From Holosporaceae bacterium (GTDB lineage: Bacteria > Pseudomonadota > Alphaproteobacteria > UBA3830): a DNA stretch of 5,165 nt. The notes under the pieces were generated by a model. It searched no databases and had not been told where the DNA came from. It saw only the letters and a program-made list of their open reading frames with translations. The translations under genes and the position numbers were made by a program. This document shows positions 1-5,165 of the stretch, piece by piece (position 1 is the stretch's first letter; each line of letters begins with the position of its first letter). The DNA is taken from the NCBI GenBank assembly GCA_031265715.1, contig JAISCG010000097.1, positions 1 to 5,165 of the forward strand. Reading direction: 5' to 3'.

Positions 1-666
1 TTCGCAGACGTCGCGCACTACGCCGGACTCATTGTCGCCGGATTGTATCCGTCCCCGATGGGTTACGCACATGTCACGACATCGACTACCCACAAAACTT
101 TGCGAGGACCGCGCGGCGGAGTTATCATGACAGACGACGAAGCTCTTGCAAAAAAAATTAACAGCGCCGTATTCCCCGGAGTGCAGGGAGGTCCGCAGAT
201 GCACAGCATCGCCGCAAAAGCGGTCGCTTTCGGAGAGGCGCTGCGTCCGGAATTTAAAGAATACGCGAAGCACGTGCTGGAAAATTCGATAGCGATGGCG
301 AATCGCCTAAAAGAGCACGGTCTGGACATAGTTTCGGGAGGAACGGATTCTCATCTGTCGGTTGTCAGTCTCACGAAGCTTTCGGTCAACGGAAAAATTG
401 CGTCGGAGGAGTTGGATAAAGTCGGACTGACCTGCAACAAAAATGCGATTCCGTTCGACAGTTTGCCGCCGTCGCAAACTTCCGGACTGAGACTCGGATC
501 TGCTGCGATGACCACTCGCGGATTCGGTAAAAATGAGTTTGCAAAAACAGCGGACTTGATTTACAAAGTACTTTCGAACTACGGAAAATCAAACTACGAA
601 TCCGTAAAAGATGAAGTGAGAGCGGAAGTATCGAGTTTGTGCGAAAAATTTCCGCTTTATAAATAA
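1..666 (+). CDS. glyA: Serine hydroxymethyltransferase, C-terminal half (5' end outside window)
   Basis: PLP-dependent cytosolic enzyme that interconverts serine plus tetrahydrofolate with glycine plus 5,10-methylene-THF, the main source of one-carbon units. The reading frame is open from base 1, so the gene is truncated by the window and not broken. The 221 visible residues cover roughly the second half of a family normally about 415-430 aa long. Fragment residues D3 and H6 match the PLP-contacting Asp200 and His203 of the E. coli enzyme. K32 in 'TTHKTLRGPRGG' (codon 94-96) is the Schiff-base lysine (E. coli Lys229), and the equal offset means no indel between them. 'FPGVQGGPQMH', 'NKNAIPFD' and 'SGLRLGSAAMTTRGF' follow; R164 is the substrate-carboxylate arginine. 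The last motif has 'SA' where many homologues have 'TP', a variant I recall from some other bacterial SHMTs. All visible catalytic residues are present, so it is probably active. It ends 23 bases before nusB and is likely co-transcribed with it. Confidence 0.97.
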   Translation, partial: FADVAHYAGLIVAGLYPSPMGYAHVTTSTTHKTLRGPRGGVIMTDDEALAKKINSAVFPGVQGGPQMHSIAAKAVAFGEALRPEFKEYAKHVLENSIAMANRLKEHGLDIVSGGTDSHLSVVSLTKLSVNGKIASEELDKVGLTCNKNAIPFDSLPPSQTSGLRLGSAAMTTRGFGKNEFAKTADLIYKVLSNYGKSNYESVKDEVRAEVSSLCEKFPLYK

Positions 667-689
667 ACGGTAAGGCGCAGTAATAAAAT

Positions 690-1181
690 ATGGAAGAAAA
701 AAAAGGGCGCGCAGTCGGAGGATTGCGCAGCGTGTCGAGGTTTTACGCTGTTCAAACGATCTATCGCGCGATGATGGTCGGCTGTCCGATCAGCAAGATT
801 ATAAATGAATCTCAAAAGCACGGCGAAGTGATTATCTCCGAAGATATTTCGGTGTCCGAAGCCGATTTTGAGTTTTTCAGATTGTTGCTGGAGACGGCCG
901 AAAAACATCTGGAGAGCATAGATGAAGCCATCTCGCAAAATCTTTCGAGCAATTGGAAAATTGACAGATTGGACAGCGTGATGAAATCGATCCTCCGACT
1001 GGGTGCCGCGGAGCTCATGTATCTGGATATTCCGCCCAACGTGGTTTTCAATGAGTATATCGAAATTTCGAAATCGTTTTTTGAAAAAAGCGACGTTGCT
1101 TTCGCCAACGGATTGCTTAATTCCATTTTACAAAAATATCCTCGCGGCCCCGGGCTTTTTCCCGGAAGAACAAATGAATGA
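690..1181 (+). CDS. nusB: Transcription antitermination factor NusB
   Basis: Small all-helical RNA-binding protein. With NusE (ribosomal protein S10) it binds boxA in rRNA leaders and supports processive, antiterminated rRNA transcription. The 163-aa product shows the family pattern. Residues 13-28 form the first helix ('LRSVSRFYAVQTIYRA', the usual 'R..A...VQ..Y' signature). 'NWKIDRLDSVMKSILRLGAAEL' lies near residues 92-113. 'IPPNVVFNEYIEISKSFF' follows, then 'AFANGLLNSIL', matching the usual 'FVNGVLD'. It is longer than E. coli NusB (139 aa), with a short N-terminal extension and a Pro/Gly-rich tail after 'LQKY' that lies beyond the conserved fold and is encoded partly by a GC-rich inverted repeat. 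The ATG at 690 is preceded only by a weak, distant AAGG (672-675, about 14 bases away), so translation may depend on coupling to glyA. In many alphaproteobacteria nrdR and riboflavin genes lie between glyA and nusB; here none do. Confidence 0.95.
   Translation: MEEKKGRAVGGLRSVSRFYAVQTIYRAMMVGCPISKIINESQKHGEVIISEDISVSEADFEFFRLLLETAEKHLESIDEAISQNLSSNWKIDRLDSVMKSILRLGAAELMYLDIPPNVVFNEYIEISKSFFEKSDVAFANGLLNSILQKYPRGPGLFPGRTNE
1150..1165 (+). repeat. GC-rich hairpin inside the 3' end of nusB
   Basis: CCGGG (1150-1154) and CCCGG (1161-1165) form a perfect 5-bp stem around a 6-base CTTTTT loop. It lies within the last codons of nusB. No U-tract follows the right arm, so it does not qualify as an intrinsic terminator. 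It might pause polymerase or protect the mRNA 3' end; this is inference. Confidence 0.4.
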
Positions 1182-1184
1182 AGT

Positions 1185-1200
1185 TGTTTTGTGCAAAACA
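1185..1200 (+). repeat. Short inverted repeat just after the nusB stop codon
   Basis: TGTTTTG (1185-1191) and CAAAACA (1194-1200) are perfect inverse complements separated by 2 bases, beginning four bases after the nusB stop. As RNA the central pairs would open into a loop. The right arm is A-rich and is not followed by a T-run, so it is not a good rho-independent terminator on the + strand. As DNA it could be a dyad protein-binding site. The role is unknown and it may be chance. Confidence 0.3.
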
Positions 1201-1237
1201 CTTGCGCTACCGAAGAACAGAGCAAACCGCTGAAGCT

Positions 1238-1278
1238 CGTCATTGCGAGGAATAATGCGACGGGTGGTAAGCCATCCA
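1238..1278. repeat. Degenerate copy of a dispersed 'CGTCATTGCGAGG' palindromic repeat
   Basis: The segment starts CGTCATTGCGAGGA (1238-1251), has GCGACG at 1257-1262 and ends CCATCCA (1272-1278). From memory, this order of blocks is that of a short intergenic repeat scattered through several bacterial genomes, roughly CGTCATTGCGAGGA, then about five bases, then GCGACG, then a block ending in ATCCA. In this copy the middle and the right end have diverged, and the last part is longer than in the version I recall. The outer CGTC (1238-1241) can pair with GACG (1259-1262). A second small hairpin can form from TGG (1265-1267) and CCA (1272-1274) around TAAG. It sits in the nusB-hsp20 gap, as expected for such elements. 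There is no coding capacity or transposase. Family membership is by recall and has not been searched. Confidence 0.6.
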
Positions 1279-1288
1279 TAATAATTGC

Positions 1289-1317
1289 TTGCAACAAAAT
1301 ATCATCATGTTTAGAAT
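1289..1317 (+). promoter_or_regulatory. Candidate promoter for the hsp20 gene
   Basis: TTGCAA (1289-1294, 4 of 6 to the sigma-70 -35 consensus) and TAGAAT (1312-1317, 5 of 6 to the -10) are separated by exactly 17 bases. Transcription would start near 1324, giving a leader of about 24 bases that carries the hsp20 ribosome-binding site. The -35 also reads CTTGCAA (1288-1294), similar to the CTTGAA-type -35 of the heat-shock sigma factor RpoH, but I see no matching RpoH -10. A housekeeping promoter is the simpler reading. Confidence 0.55.
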
Positions 1318-1330
1318 GATTTCACGGTTT

Positions 1331-1341
1331 AGGAAAGGGAG
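1331..1341 (+). promoter_or_regulatory. Ribosome-binding site that fixes the hsp20 start
   Basis: The purine run AGGAAAGGGAG ends six bases before the ATG at 1348, which is optimal spacing. A TTG two codons upstream (1342) is in frame but abuts this run, leaving no room for a ribosome-binding site, so the ATG is chosen. Confidence 0.7.
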
Positions 1342-1347
1342 TTGACG

Positions 1348-1806
1348 ATGGATGACAGAGTTTCATTATTTAGCAGTCCTTTGTTTTTAGGGTTTGAACA
1401 TTTTGAGCGACTGGTGGATTCTCTTTCCAAAATTCAGGACGACTCGTACCCTCCCTACAACATTGAGCAAATCGGAGAGCACGGTTTCAGGATTACCCTG
1501 GCTCTGGCGGGGTTCAAAAGGGAAAATATAAATATTTCCGTGGCGAACAATCAGCTTACCATTCGCGGAAAGCAGGAGTCGGATCGCGGCGCGGTGTACA
1601 TATATAGAGGGATCGCCACTCGCCAATTTATAAAGACGTTTATTTTGGCAGACGGAGTCGAGGTAAAAGGCGCGGATTTTGATAACGGATTGCTGCATGT
1701 CAACTTGGTGCGAATAATAAATCCGAGCAACGTGAGAGTTATCGAGATCAGCGGGACTTCTCCGACAATTCCCCGACAAATCGAAAAATCTCCGGAGAGC
1801 AAATAG
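1348..1806 (+). CDS. Small heat-shock protein, Hsp20/alpha-crystallin family
   Basis: ATP-independent holdase chaperone that forms oligomers and keeps unfolding proteins soluble for refolding by DnaK and ClpB. The 152-aa product has a short N-terminal arm ('FEHFERLVDSL', residues 16-26) and 'YPPYNIEQIGEHGFRITLALAGF' opening the alpha-crystallin domain (about residues 34-122). Strand motifs include 'NNQLTIRG', 'GIATRQFIKTFILADGVEVKGA' and the family signature 'NGLLHVNL' (113-120). The C-terminal IXI anchor is I132-E133-I134, followed by an 18-residue polar tail. Length and motifs fit the class A IbpA-like proteins of Alphaproteobacteria; I leave the symbol blank because ibpA and hspA usage varies. 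It is probably a single-gene unit between the nusB and rimP transcripts. I see no clear ROSE-type RNA thermometer in the roughly 24-base leader, which is very short for one. Confidence 0.93.
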   Translation: MDDRVSLFSSPLFLGFEHFERLVDSLSKIQDDSYPPYNIEQIGEHGFRITLALAGFKRENINISVANNQLTIRGKQESDRGAVYIYRGIATRQFIKTFILADGVEVKGADFDNGLLHVNLVRIINPSNVRVIEISGTSPTIPRQIEKSPESK

Positions 1807-1821
1807 ACTCTTTCTTTCAAG

Positions 1822-1850
1822 TTGCATGTTCACGAAAATTTTTGTATTTT
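1822..1850 (+). promoter_or_regulatory. Candidate promoter for rimP-nusA-infB
   Basis: TTGCAT (1822-1827) and TATTTT (1845-1850) are 17 bases apart. The -35 keeps TTG and the -10 keeps 4 of 6 consensus bases. It has the same TTGCA-plus-17-bases layout as the candidate before hsp20. The -10 overlaps an inverted repeat, GAAAAT (1834-1839) and ATTTTC (1846-1851). It lies in the 72-base gap before rimP, the only gap in the operon large enough for a promoter. The -10 is weak, so confidence is moderate. Confidence 0.4.
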
Positions 1851-1878
1851 CTCAGCGTATTGATTCGGGAAAAGTGTT

Positions 1879-2349
1879 TTGGAGATAACAAAAAGAATTA
1901 CGGACGTCGTCGATCCTTCCTTAAATCATCACGGATATGAAGTCGTGCAGGTAAAAATGGTCGGCGGAAAATATCCGGTTGTCGCAATTGACATAGATCG
2001 CCTTGACGGACGCTCTGTCACAATGGAAGACTGCACCGCTGCCAATCGTTTGATTTCCGCTGTTTTAGATGTTGAAAATTTCATTGAAGGGGCATATACT
2101 CTGGAAGTTAGTTCGCCCGGTGAAAGTCGTCCTCTCAAAAAGATAAGCGATTTTGAGCGTTTTTGCGGTAAAGACGTGAAAATGGAGCTCGCCGTTGTGA
2201 TAAACGGCAAAAGTAAATTCAAAGGAAAACTTTTGCAAGTCGAACGAAACGAAGATGACGCCGTTATTTATTTGGAGGAAGATGGTAATTCCGCTAAAGT
2301 AAAAATACCTTACGGTGGTATAAAAAGGGCGAGCGTAAAAAGGTTTTAG
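1879..2349 (+). CDS. rimP: Ribosome maturation factor RimP
   Basis: Cytoplasmic factor that binds the free 30S subunit and promotes its maturation. The 156-aa product has the two-domain layout of the family. The N-terminal alpha/beta domain (about 1-85) contains 'RITDVVDPSLNHHGYEVVQVKMVGG', 'DCTAANRLISAVLDVE' and 'YTLEVSSPGESRPL'; the usual 'SSPGIDRPL' is altered in the middle to 'ES'. 'DFERFCGKDV' then leads into a C-terminal SH3-like beta barrel. The start is TTG at 1879. The frame has a TGA stop at 1861-1863 and no other ATG, GTG or TTG between, and the first residues already align with the usual RimP N terminus, so the TTG call is well supported. Upstream there is only a weak GGGAAAAG (1867-1874), which suggests modest expression. 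It precedes nusA by 15 bases in the conserved rimP-nusA-infB operon. Confidence 0.95.
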   Translation: MEITKRITDVVDPSLNHHGYEVVQVKMVGGKYPVVAIDIDRLDGRSVTMEDCTAANRLISAVLDVENFIEGAYTLEVSSPGESRPLKKISDFERFCGKDVKMELAVVINGKSKFKGKLLQVERNEDDAVIYLEEDGNSAKVKIPYGGIKRASVKRF

Positions 2350-2364
2350 AGGAAGGGAAGGAGT

Positions 2365-3873
2365 ATGACGGTAGCTTTGTGGACAGATTCTCGTTTTTAC
2401 GGGATGGAATTACTGCAAGTATCAGATGCTGTGGCACGTGAAAAAGGTTTGGAAAAAGAGAAAATCTTGGAAGCTATGGAGAGTGCCATACAAAAAGCTG
2501 CCCGTTCCAAATACGGATTGGAGCACGATATTCGTGTAACCATCGACAGAAAAAACGGCGAGGTATCGATCATAAAATGCGTCACGGTTAGAGAAGTTCC
2601 CGAGGATGTATTCACCGAAATCTCGTTGGAAGAGGCGAAAAAAATCGATGAAAGCGTGGAAATCGGACACGTGTTCATCACCCCGCTTCCTTCGGTAAAT
2701 TTCGGAAGAATAGCCGCGCAGGTCGGTCGCCAAATTATTTCCCAAAAAATCCGCGATGCCGAGCGTGAAAAACAATATAATGAATTTAAAGACAGAGTCG
2801 GAGAGATAATAAACGGAGTTGTGAAGCGTTCGGAATTCAGTTCCGTAATTTTGGATGTCGGACGGACGGAAGCAGCCATCAAGAGAGATCAACTGATTCC
2901 GAAGGAAAATTTTAGGATGGGGGACAGAGTACGCGCCTACATCGCCGGCGTTTCGCAGGAAACGAAAGGGCCTCAGGTTTTTTTGTCGCGCACTCATCCT
3001 CAGTTTTTGGCGAAATTATTCGCGCAGGAAGTTCCGGAAATATACGACAACGTGATTGAAATAAAATCGGTGGTGAGAGACCCGGGAAGTCGAGCAAAAA
3101 TAGCTGTTTACACGGGCGACAGCAGCATCGATCCCATCGGAGCCTGTGTCGGCATCAGGGGGAGTCGCGTCCAGGCAATCATCCGGGAATTGCACGGAGA
3201 AAAAATCGACATCGTTCTGTGGTCCGACGATCCGGCAACCTTTGCGGTAAACGCTCTGGCTCCGGCCGAAGTTTCAAAAGTCGTCATGGATGAAGAAAAC
3301 AGAAAATTTGAAGTGTTAACCCCGGACAATCAGTTGAGTCTGGCCATAGGTCGACGCGGACAAAACGTGAGACTCGCATCAAAACTGATAGGGTGGGGAG
3401 TCACCGTTGTTTCAGAATCCGAAGCGATTGAAAAAAAGAACAAGGAATACCATTCCTACTCGAAAAGATTTATGGATGCGCTCGACTGCGACGAAGTTAT
3501 CGCGCATCTGTTGGTGGCGGAAGGTTTTACCGGCGTTTCCGAGCTCGCGAACGTTCCGGCAAACGAATTGGCCTCGATTGAGGGATTCGACGAGGATCTT
3601 GCGAAAGAGCTCATTTCCCGCGCCGTCGTGTGTTTAGAAAAGAAAGAGCAGGAAACTCTTCTCAAGTTAAAAGAAAAGAATATCGATGAGAGAATTCTGC
3701 AATTGGAGGTATTTTCAAATGAAGATTTACTGACTTTGGCCAAAAACGGAATAAAAAATCTGGATAATCTGGCGGATTTATGCGCCGACGAGTTAATAGA
3801 ATTGTTGAGAAATTTAAGCCAAGAAAATGCCAACGCTATTATTCTTAAATCCAGAGAACATTGGTTTAAATGA
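2365..3873 (+). CDS. nusA: Transcription termination/antitermination factor NusA
   Basis: RNA polymerase-binding elongation factor that modulates pausing, intrinsic termination and rRNA antitermination. The 502-aa product shows the full domain order. The N-terminal RNAP-binding domain spans about 14-140 ('MELLQVSDAVAREKGL', 'VNFGRIAAQVGRQIISQKI'). The S1 domain spans about 143-209 ('GEIINGVVKRSEF' to 'VFLSRTHP'). KH1 has its GxxG at 263-266 (GIRG) and KH2 at 329-332 (GRRG, in 'LAIGRRGQNVRLASKL'). Two C-terminal helix-hairpin-helix repeats follow at about 370-430 and 438-500, as in other Alphaproteobacteria. The start at 2365 has a strong purine run (2351-2363) with GGAAGG about 8 bases away. 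The ATG at 2404 would also retain the conserved N terminus but has no ribosome-binding site, so the first 13 residues are the least certain part. infB follows after 27 bases with no ylxR between. Confidence 0.98.
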   Translation: MTVALWTDSRFYGMELLQVSDAVAREKGLEKEKILEAMESAIQKAARSKYGLEHDIRVTIDRKNGEVSIIKCVTVREVPEDVFTEISLEEAKKIDESVEIGHVFITPLPSVNFGRIAAQVGRQIISQKIRDAEREKQYNEFKDRVGEIINGVVKRSEFSSVILDVGRTEAAIKRDQLIPKENFRMGDRVRAYIAGVSQETKGPQVFLSRTHPQFLAKLFAQEVPEIYDNVIEIKSVVRDPGSRAKIAVYTGDSSIDPIGACVGIRGSRVQAIIRELHGEKIDIVLWSDDPATFAVNALAPAEVSKVVMDEENRKFEVLTPDNQLSLAIGRRGQNVRLASKLIGWGVTVVSESEAIEKKNKEYHSYSKRFMDALDCDEVIAHLLVAEGFTGVSELANVPANELASIEGFDEDLAKELISRAVVCLEKKEQETLLKLKEKNIDERILQLEVFSNEDLLTLAKNGIKNLDNLADLCADELIELLRNLSQENANAIILKSREHWFK

Positions 3874-3880
3874 TGACATG

Positions 3881-3893
3881 AAGGATGGGAGAG
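3881..3893 (+). promoter_or_regulatory. Ribosome-binding site for infB
   Basis: AAGGA (3881-3885) and GGGAGAG (3887-3893) lie in the short nusA-infB gap. GGGAG ends nine bases before the ATG at 3901. An earlier ATG at 3878 is out of frame with infB, and the ATG at 3873 meets a stop after one codon, so 3901 is the supported start. Confidence 0.65.
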
Positions 3894-3900
3894 ATTGCAC

Positions 3901-5165
3901 ATGACGCAGCAAAAAAAAGGCACATTGAGTTTATCTTGTCCTGCGGATTTAAAAAAAACAGAATCATCAGGCGAAAAGGTCAGACAGAGTTTTTCCCACG
4001 GAAAAACGAAGGTTGTGACAGTTGAAGTTAAAAAGAAAAGGGTATTCGGTGCACAGCAGCCGGCAGGTCTGAATGCCTCACTTAACAAATTAAAAAAGAG
4101 CGGGGATCTCACCGAAAAGGAGCTGGAGACTCGTCTTAGGGTCGTAAAAGAATCCATAGAGAACAGAGAGCAGGAAGAGCTGGAAGCGGCCGCTCGCCTC
4201 AAGGTGCAGGAAGAGGCGCGCAAATTGGCTGAGGAACAAGCCGCAGCCGCCGCAGCTGCTGCAGCTGCCGCCGCTGCTGCTGTCGCCGCCGAAAAAGAAT
4301 CTGCCGCTTTGCTCGAAAATGAGGAGAAAGTTGAAAAAGCTCCCGCCGAAGCAGAGCAAAAAGCACCTGAAACCGGTAAATTTTTCAACAAGCCGTTCCG
4401 CCCAAAAGATACGGAAGAGGAGGATGACCTTTCCGTAAAAAGTGCTGCGGCCAAAAAAGTTCCGGTCGTAAAAAAGGACATTAAGGAGCTGAAAGGACGC
4501 TATTCCAAAGGAGCTACCGGAAGAATTTCCATATACAACGCCATGGAGGGAGGGGACGACGCAAGAACTCGATCTCTGGCTTCGGTAAAACGCGCGCGGC
4601 AAAAAAATAAATTTGCCCAGGTTCGCCCCGAGGATGCAAAAATCATCAAAGAAGTAATTCTGCCTGAAACCATCAGCGTTCAGGAGCTGTCCAACAGGAT
4701 GGCTGTCCGCACCGGTGACGTCGTCAAAACGTTGATGAAAATGGGAGTCATGGTAACGGCCAACCAAATCATAGACAGCGATACAGCGGAATTAATTATT
4801 TTGGAATTCGGTCACAAAGTGAAAAGAGTCAGTGACAGCGATATTGAAATCGGATTGAAGCGCGAAGATCTTGATGCGGATCTGACGCTGCGTCCTCCGG
4901 TTGTCACCATCATGGGGCACGTTGATCACGGAAAAACGTCGCTTCTTGATGCTCTGCGCAAAACCGACGTCGCTTCAACGGAAGCCGGCGGCATCACCCA
5001 GAGCATAGGAGCTTATCAAATAACCATGGGCGACGGCAGAAAAATTACCTTCATCGACACTCCGGGTCACGCCGCGTTTACCGAAATGAGATCCCGGGGA
5101 GCGAACATAACCGACATCGTGGTTCTGGTGGTTGCCGCCGACGACAGCGTAAGCGATCAAACCAT
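3901..5165 (+). CDS. infB: Translation initiation factor IF-2, N-terminal part (3' end outside window)
   Basis: GTPase that places formyl-methionyl-tRNA on the 30S subunit and drives 50S joining. The frame is open to the window end, giving 421 codons plus two bases of a protein usually 830-950 aa long. 'VRQSFSHGKTKVV' and 'VEVKKKRV' open the alphaproteobacterial N-terminal region. 'LTEKELETRLRVVKESIENR' starts a charged, probably coiled-coil linker (about 60-140, the IF2-associated region). It contains 14 consecutive alanines (114-127), then V and two more A. The IF2_N domain is at about 250-305 ('ETISVQELSNRMAV', 'LMKMGVMVTANQIID'). The G domain begins near 333: G1 GHVDHGKTS (339-347), switch I 'GGITQSIGAY' (363-372) with T366, and G3 DTPGH (386-390). 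The later G4 and G5 motifs are outside the window. 'ADDSVSDQT' (413-421) differs from the usual 'ADDGVMPQT'. It is the last visible gene of the rimP operon. Confidence 0.97.
   Translation, partial: MTQQKKGTLSLSCPADLKKTESSGEKVRQSFSHGKTKVVTVEVKKKRVFGAQQPAGLNASLNKLKKSGDLTEKELETRLRVVKESIENREQEELEAAARLKVQEEARKLAEEQAAAAAAAAAAAAAAVAAEKESAALLENEEKVEKAPAEAEQKAPETGKFFNKPFRPKDTEEEDDLSVKSAAAKKVPVVKKDIKELKGRYSKGATGRISIYNAMEGGDDARTRSLASVKRARQKNKFAQVRPEDAKIIKEVILPETISVQELSNRMAVRTGDVVKTLMKMGVMVTANQIIDSDTAELIILEFGHKVKRVSDSDIEIGLKREDLDADLTLRPPVVTIMGHVDHGKTSLLDALRKTDVASTEAGGITQSIGAYQITMGDGRKITFIDTPGHAAFTEMRSRGANITDIVVLVVAADDSVSDQT
4240..4290 (+). repeat. GCN-codon tract encoding poly-alanine in the IF2 linker
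   Basis: Sixteen GCN alanine codons with a single GTC (4282-4284) interrupting after the fourteenth. The codons are mixed (GCC, GCA, GCT), so this is not a pure trinucleotide repeat and is less prone to slippage than a uniform one. It lies in a flexible or helical linker where IF2 length varies widely between species. Confidence 0.85.

Noticed and set aside
1150..1165. CCGGG/CCCGG hairpin as a rho-independent terminator for nusB
   Set aside because: The T-run is in the loop and not after the stem, and the hairpin lies before the stop codon.
1003..1233. + strand 76-codon frame overlapping the end of nusB
   Set aside because: It overlaps nusB in another frame, has no convincing ribosome-binding site and runs out into the intergenic repeat region.
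812..1297. - strand open frame spanning the nusB 3' half and the repeat
   Set aside because: It is antisense to nusB through most of its length and the rest is made of repeat and promoter sequence; no family resemblance is seen.
1182..1347. A tRNA or other structured RNA gene in the nusB-hsp20 gap
   Set aside because: No TTCGA-type T-loop, acceptor stem or CCA end is seen. The visible pairing is explained by the short repeat and hairpins.
2397..2997. Overlapping - strand open frames (161 and 191 codons) inside nusA
   Set aside because: They are shadows of the strongly conserved nusA frame, with no recognisable motif and Ser/Phe-rich antisense composition.
4240..4290. GCN tract as a CRISPR-like or mobile repeat
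   Set aside because: It is in frame, encodes alanine with mixed codons, and has no spacers or flanking duplications.
3456..4481. Long open frame on the - strand (341 codons) across the nusA-infB junction
   Set aside because: It is antisense to two certain genes. Its composition is Ser/Phe/Ala-rich low complexity, including an alanine run that is only the reverse reading of the IF2 GCN tract, and it shows no recognisable domain.

Overview
The window reads as ordinary chromosomal core-gene DNA from an alphaproteobacterium with moderate GC (mid-40s percent by eye, not counted). All six genes lie on the + strand. The lineage call rests on sequence style. NusA, NusB, RimP, the small heat-shock protein and the IF2 N-terminal half all read like alphaproteobacterial family members, for example the IF2 'VRQSFSHGKTK' motif and the IF2_N motif 'KTLMKMGVMVTANQIID'. 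Two usually larger gene neighbourhoods look compacted here, which hints at a reduced or host-associated lineage (Rickettsiales, Holosporales or similar). That last step is inference.

Layout. Bases 1-666 hold the C-terminal half of serine hydroxymethyltransferase (glyA), cut by the window start. After 23 bases comes nusB (690-1181). The gap from 1182 to 1347 holds a hairpin, a degenerate copy of what looks like a dispersed 'CGTCATTGCGAGG' repeat, and a good promoter candidate. That promoter would drive a small heat-shock protein gene (1348-1806). A 72-base gap with a second promoter candidate leads into rimP (1879-2349, TTG start), nusA (2365-3873) and the 5' part of infB (3901 to the window end). 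These last three are spaced 15 and 27 bases apart and form the classic rimP-nusA-infB operon.

How the genes work together. NusA and NusB are transcription elongation and antitermination factors. RimP matures the 30S ribosomal subunit and IF2 delivers initiator tRNA to it. GlyA makes glycine and one-carbon units, including those needed to formylate initiator tRNA. The Hsp20 is a holdase chaperone that probably has its own promoter. I see no mobile element with a transposase, no CRISPR array, no tRNA or rRNA gene, and no clearly novel system. The points most worth a second look are the degenerate dispersed repeat, the missing ylxR between nusA and infB, the direct glyA-nusB junction, and departures from consensus in the IF2 GTPase domain.
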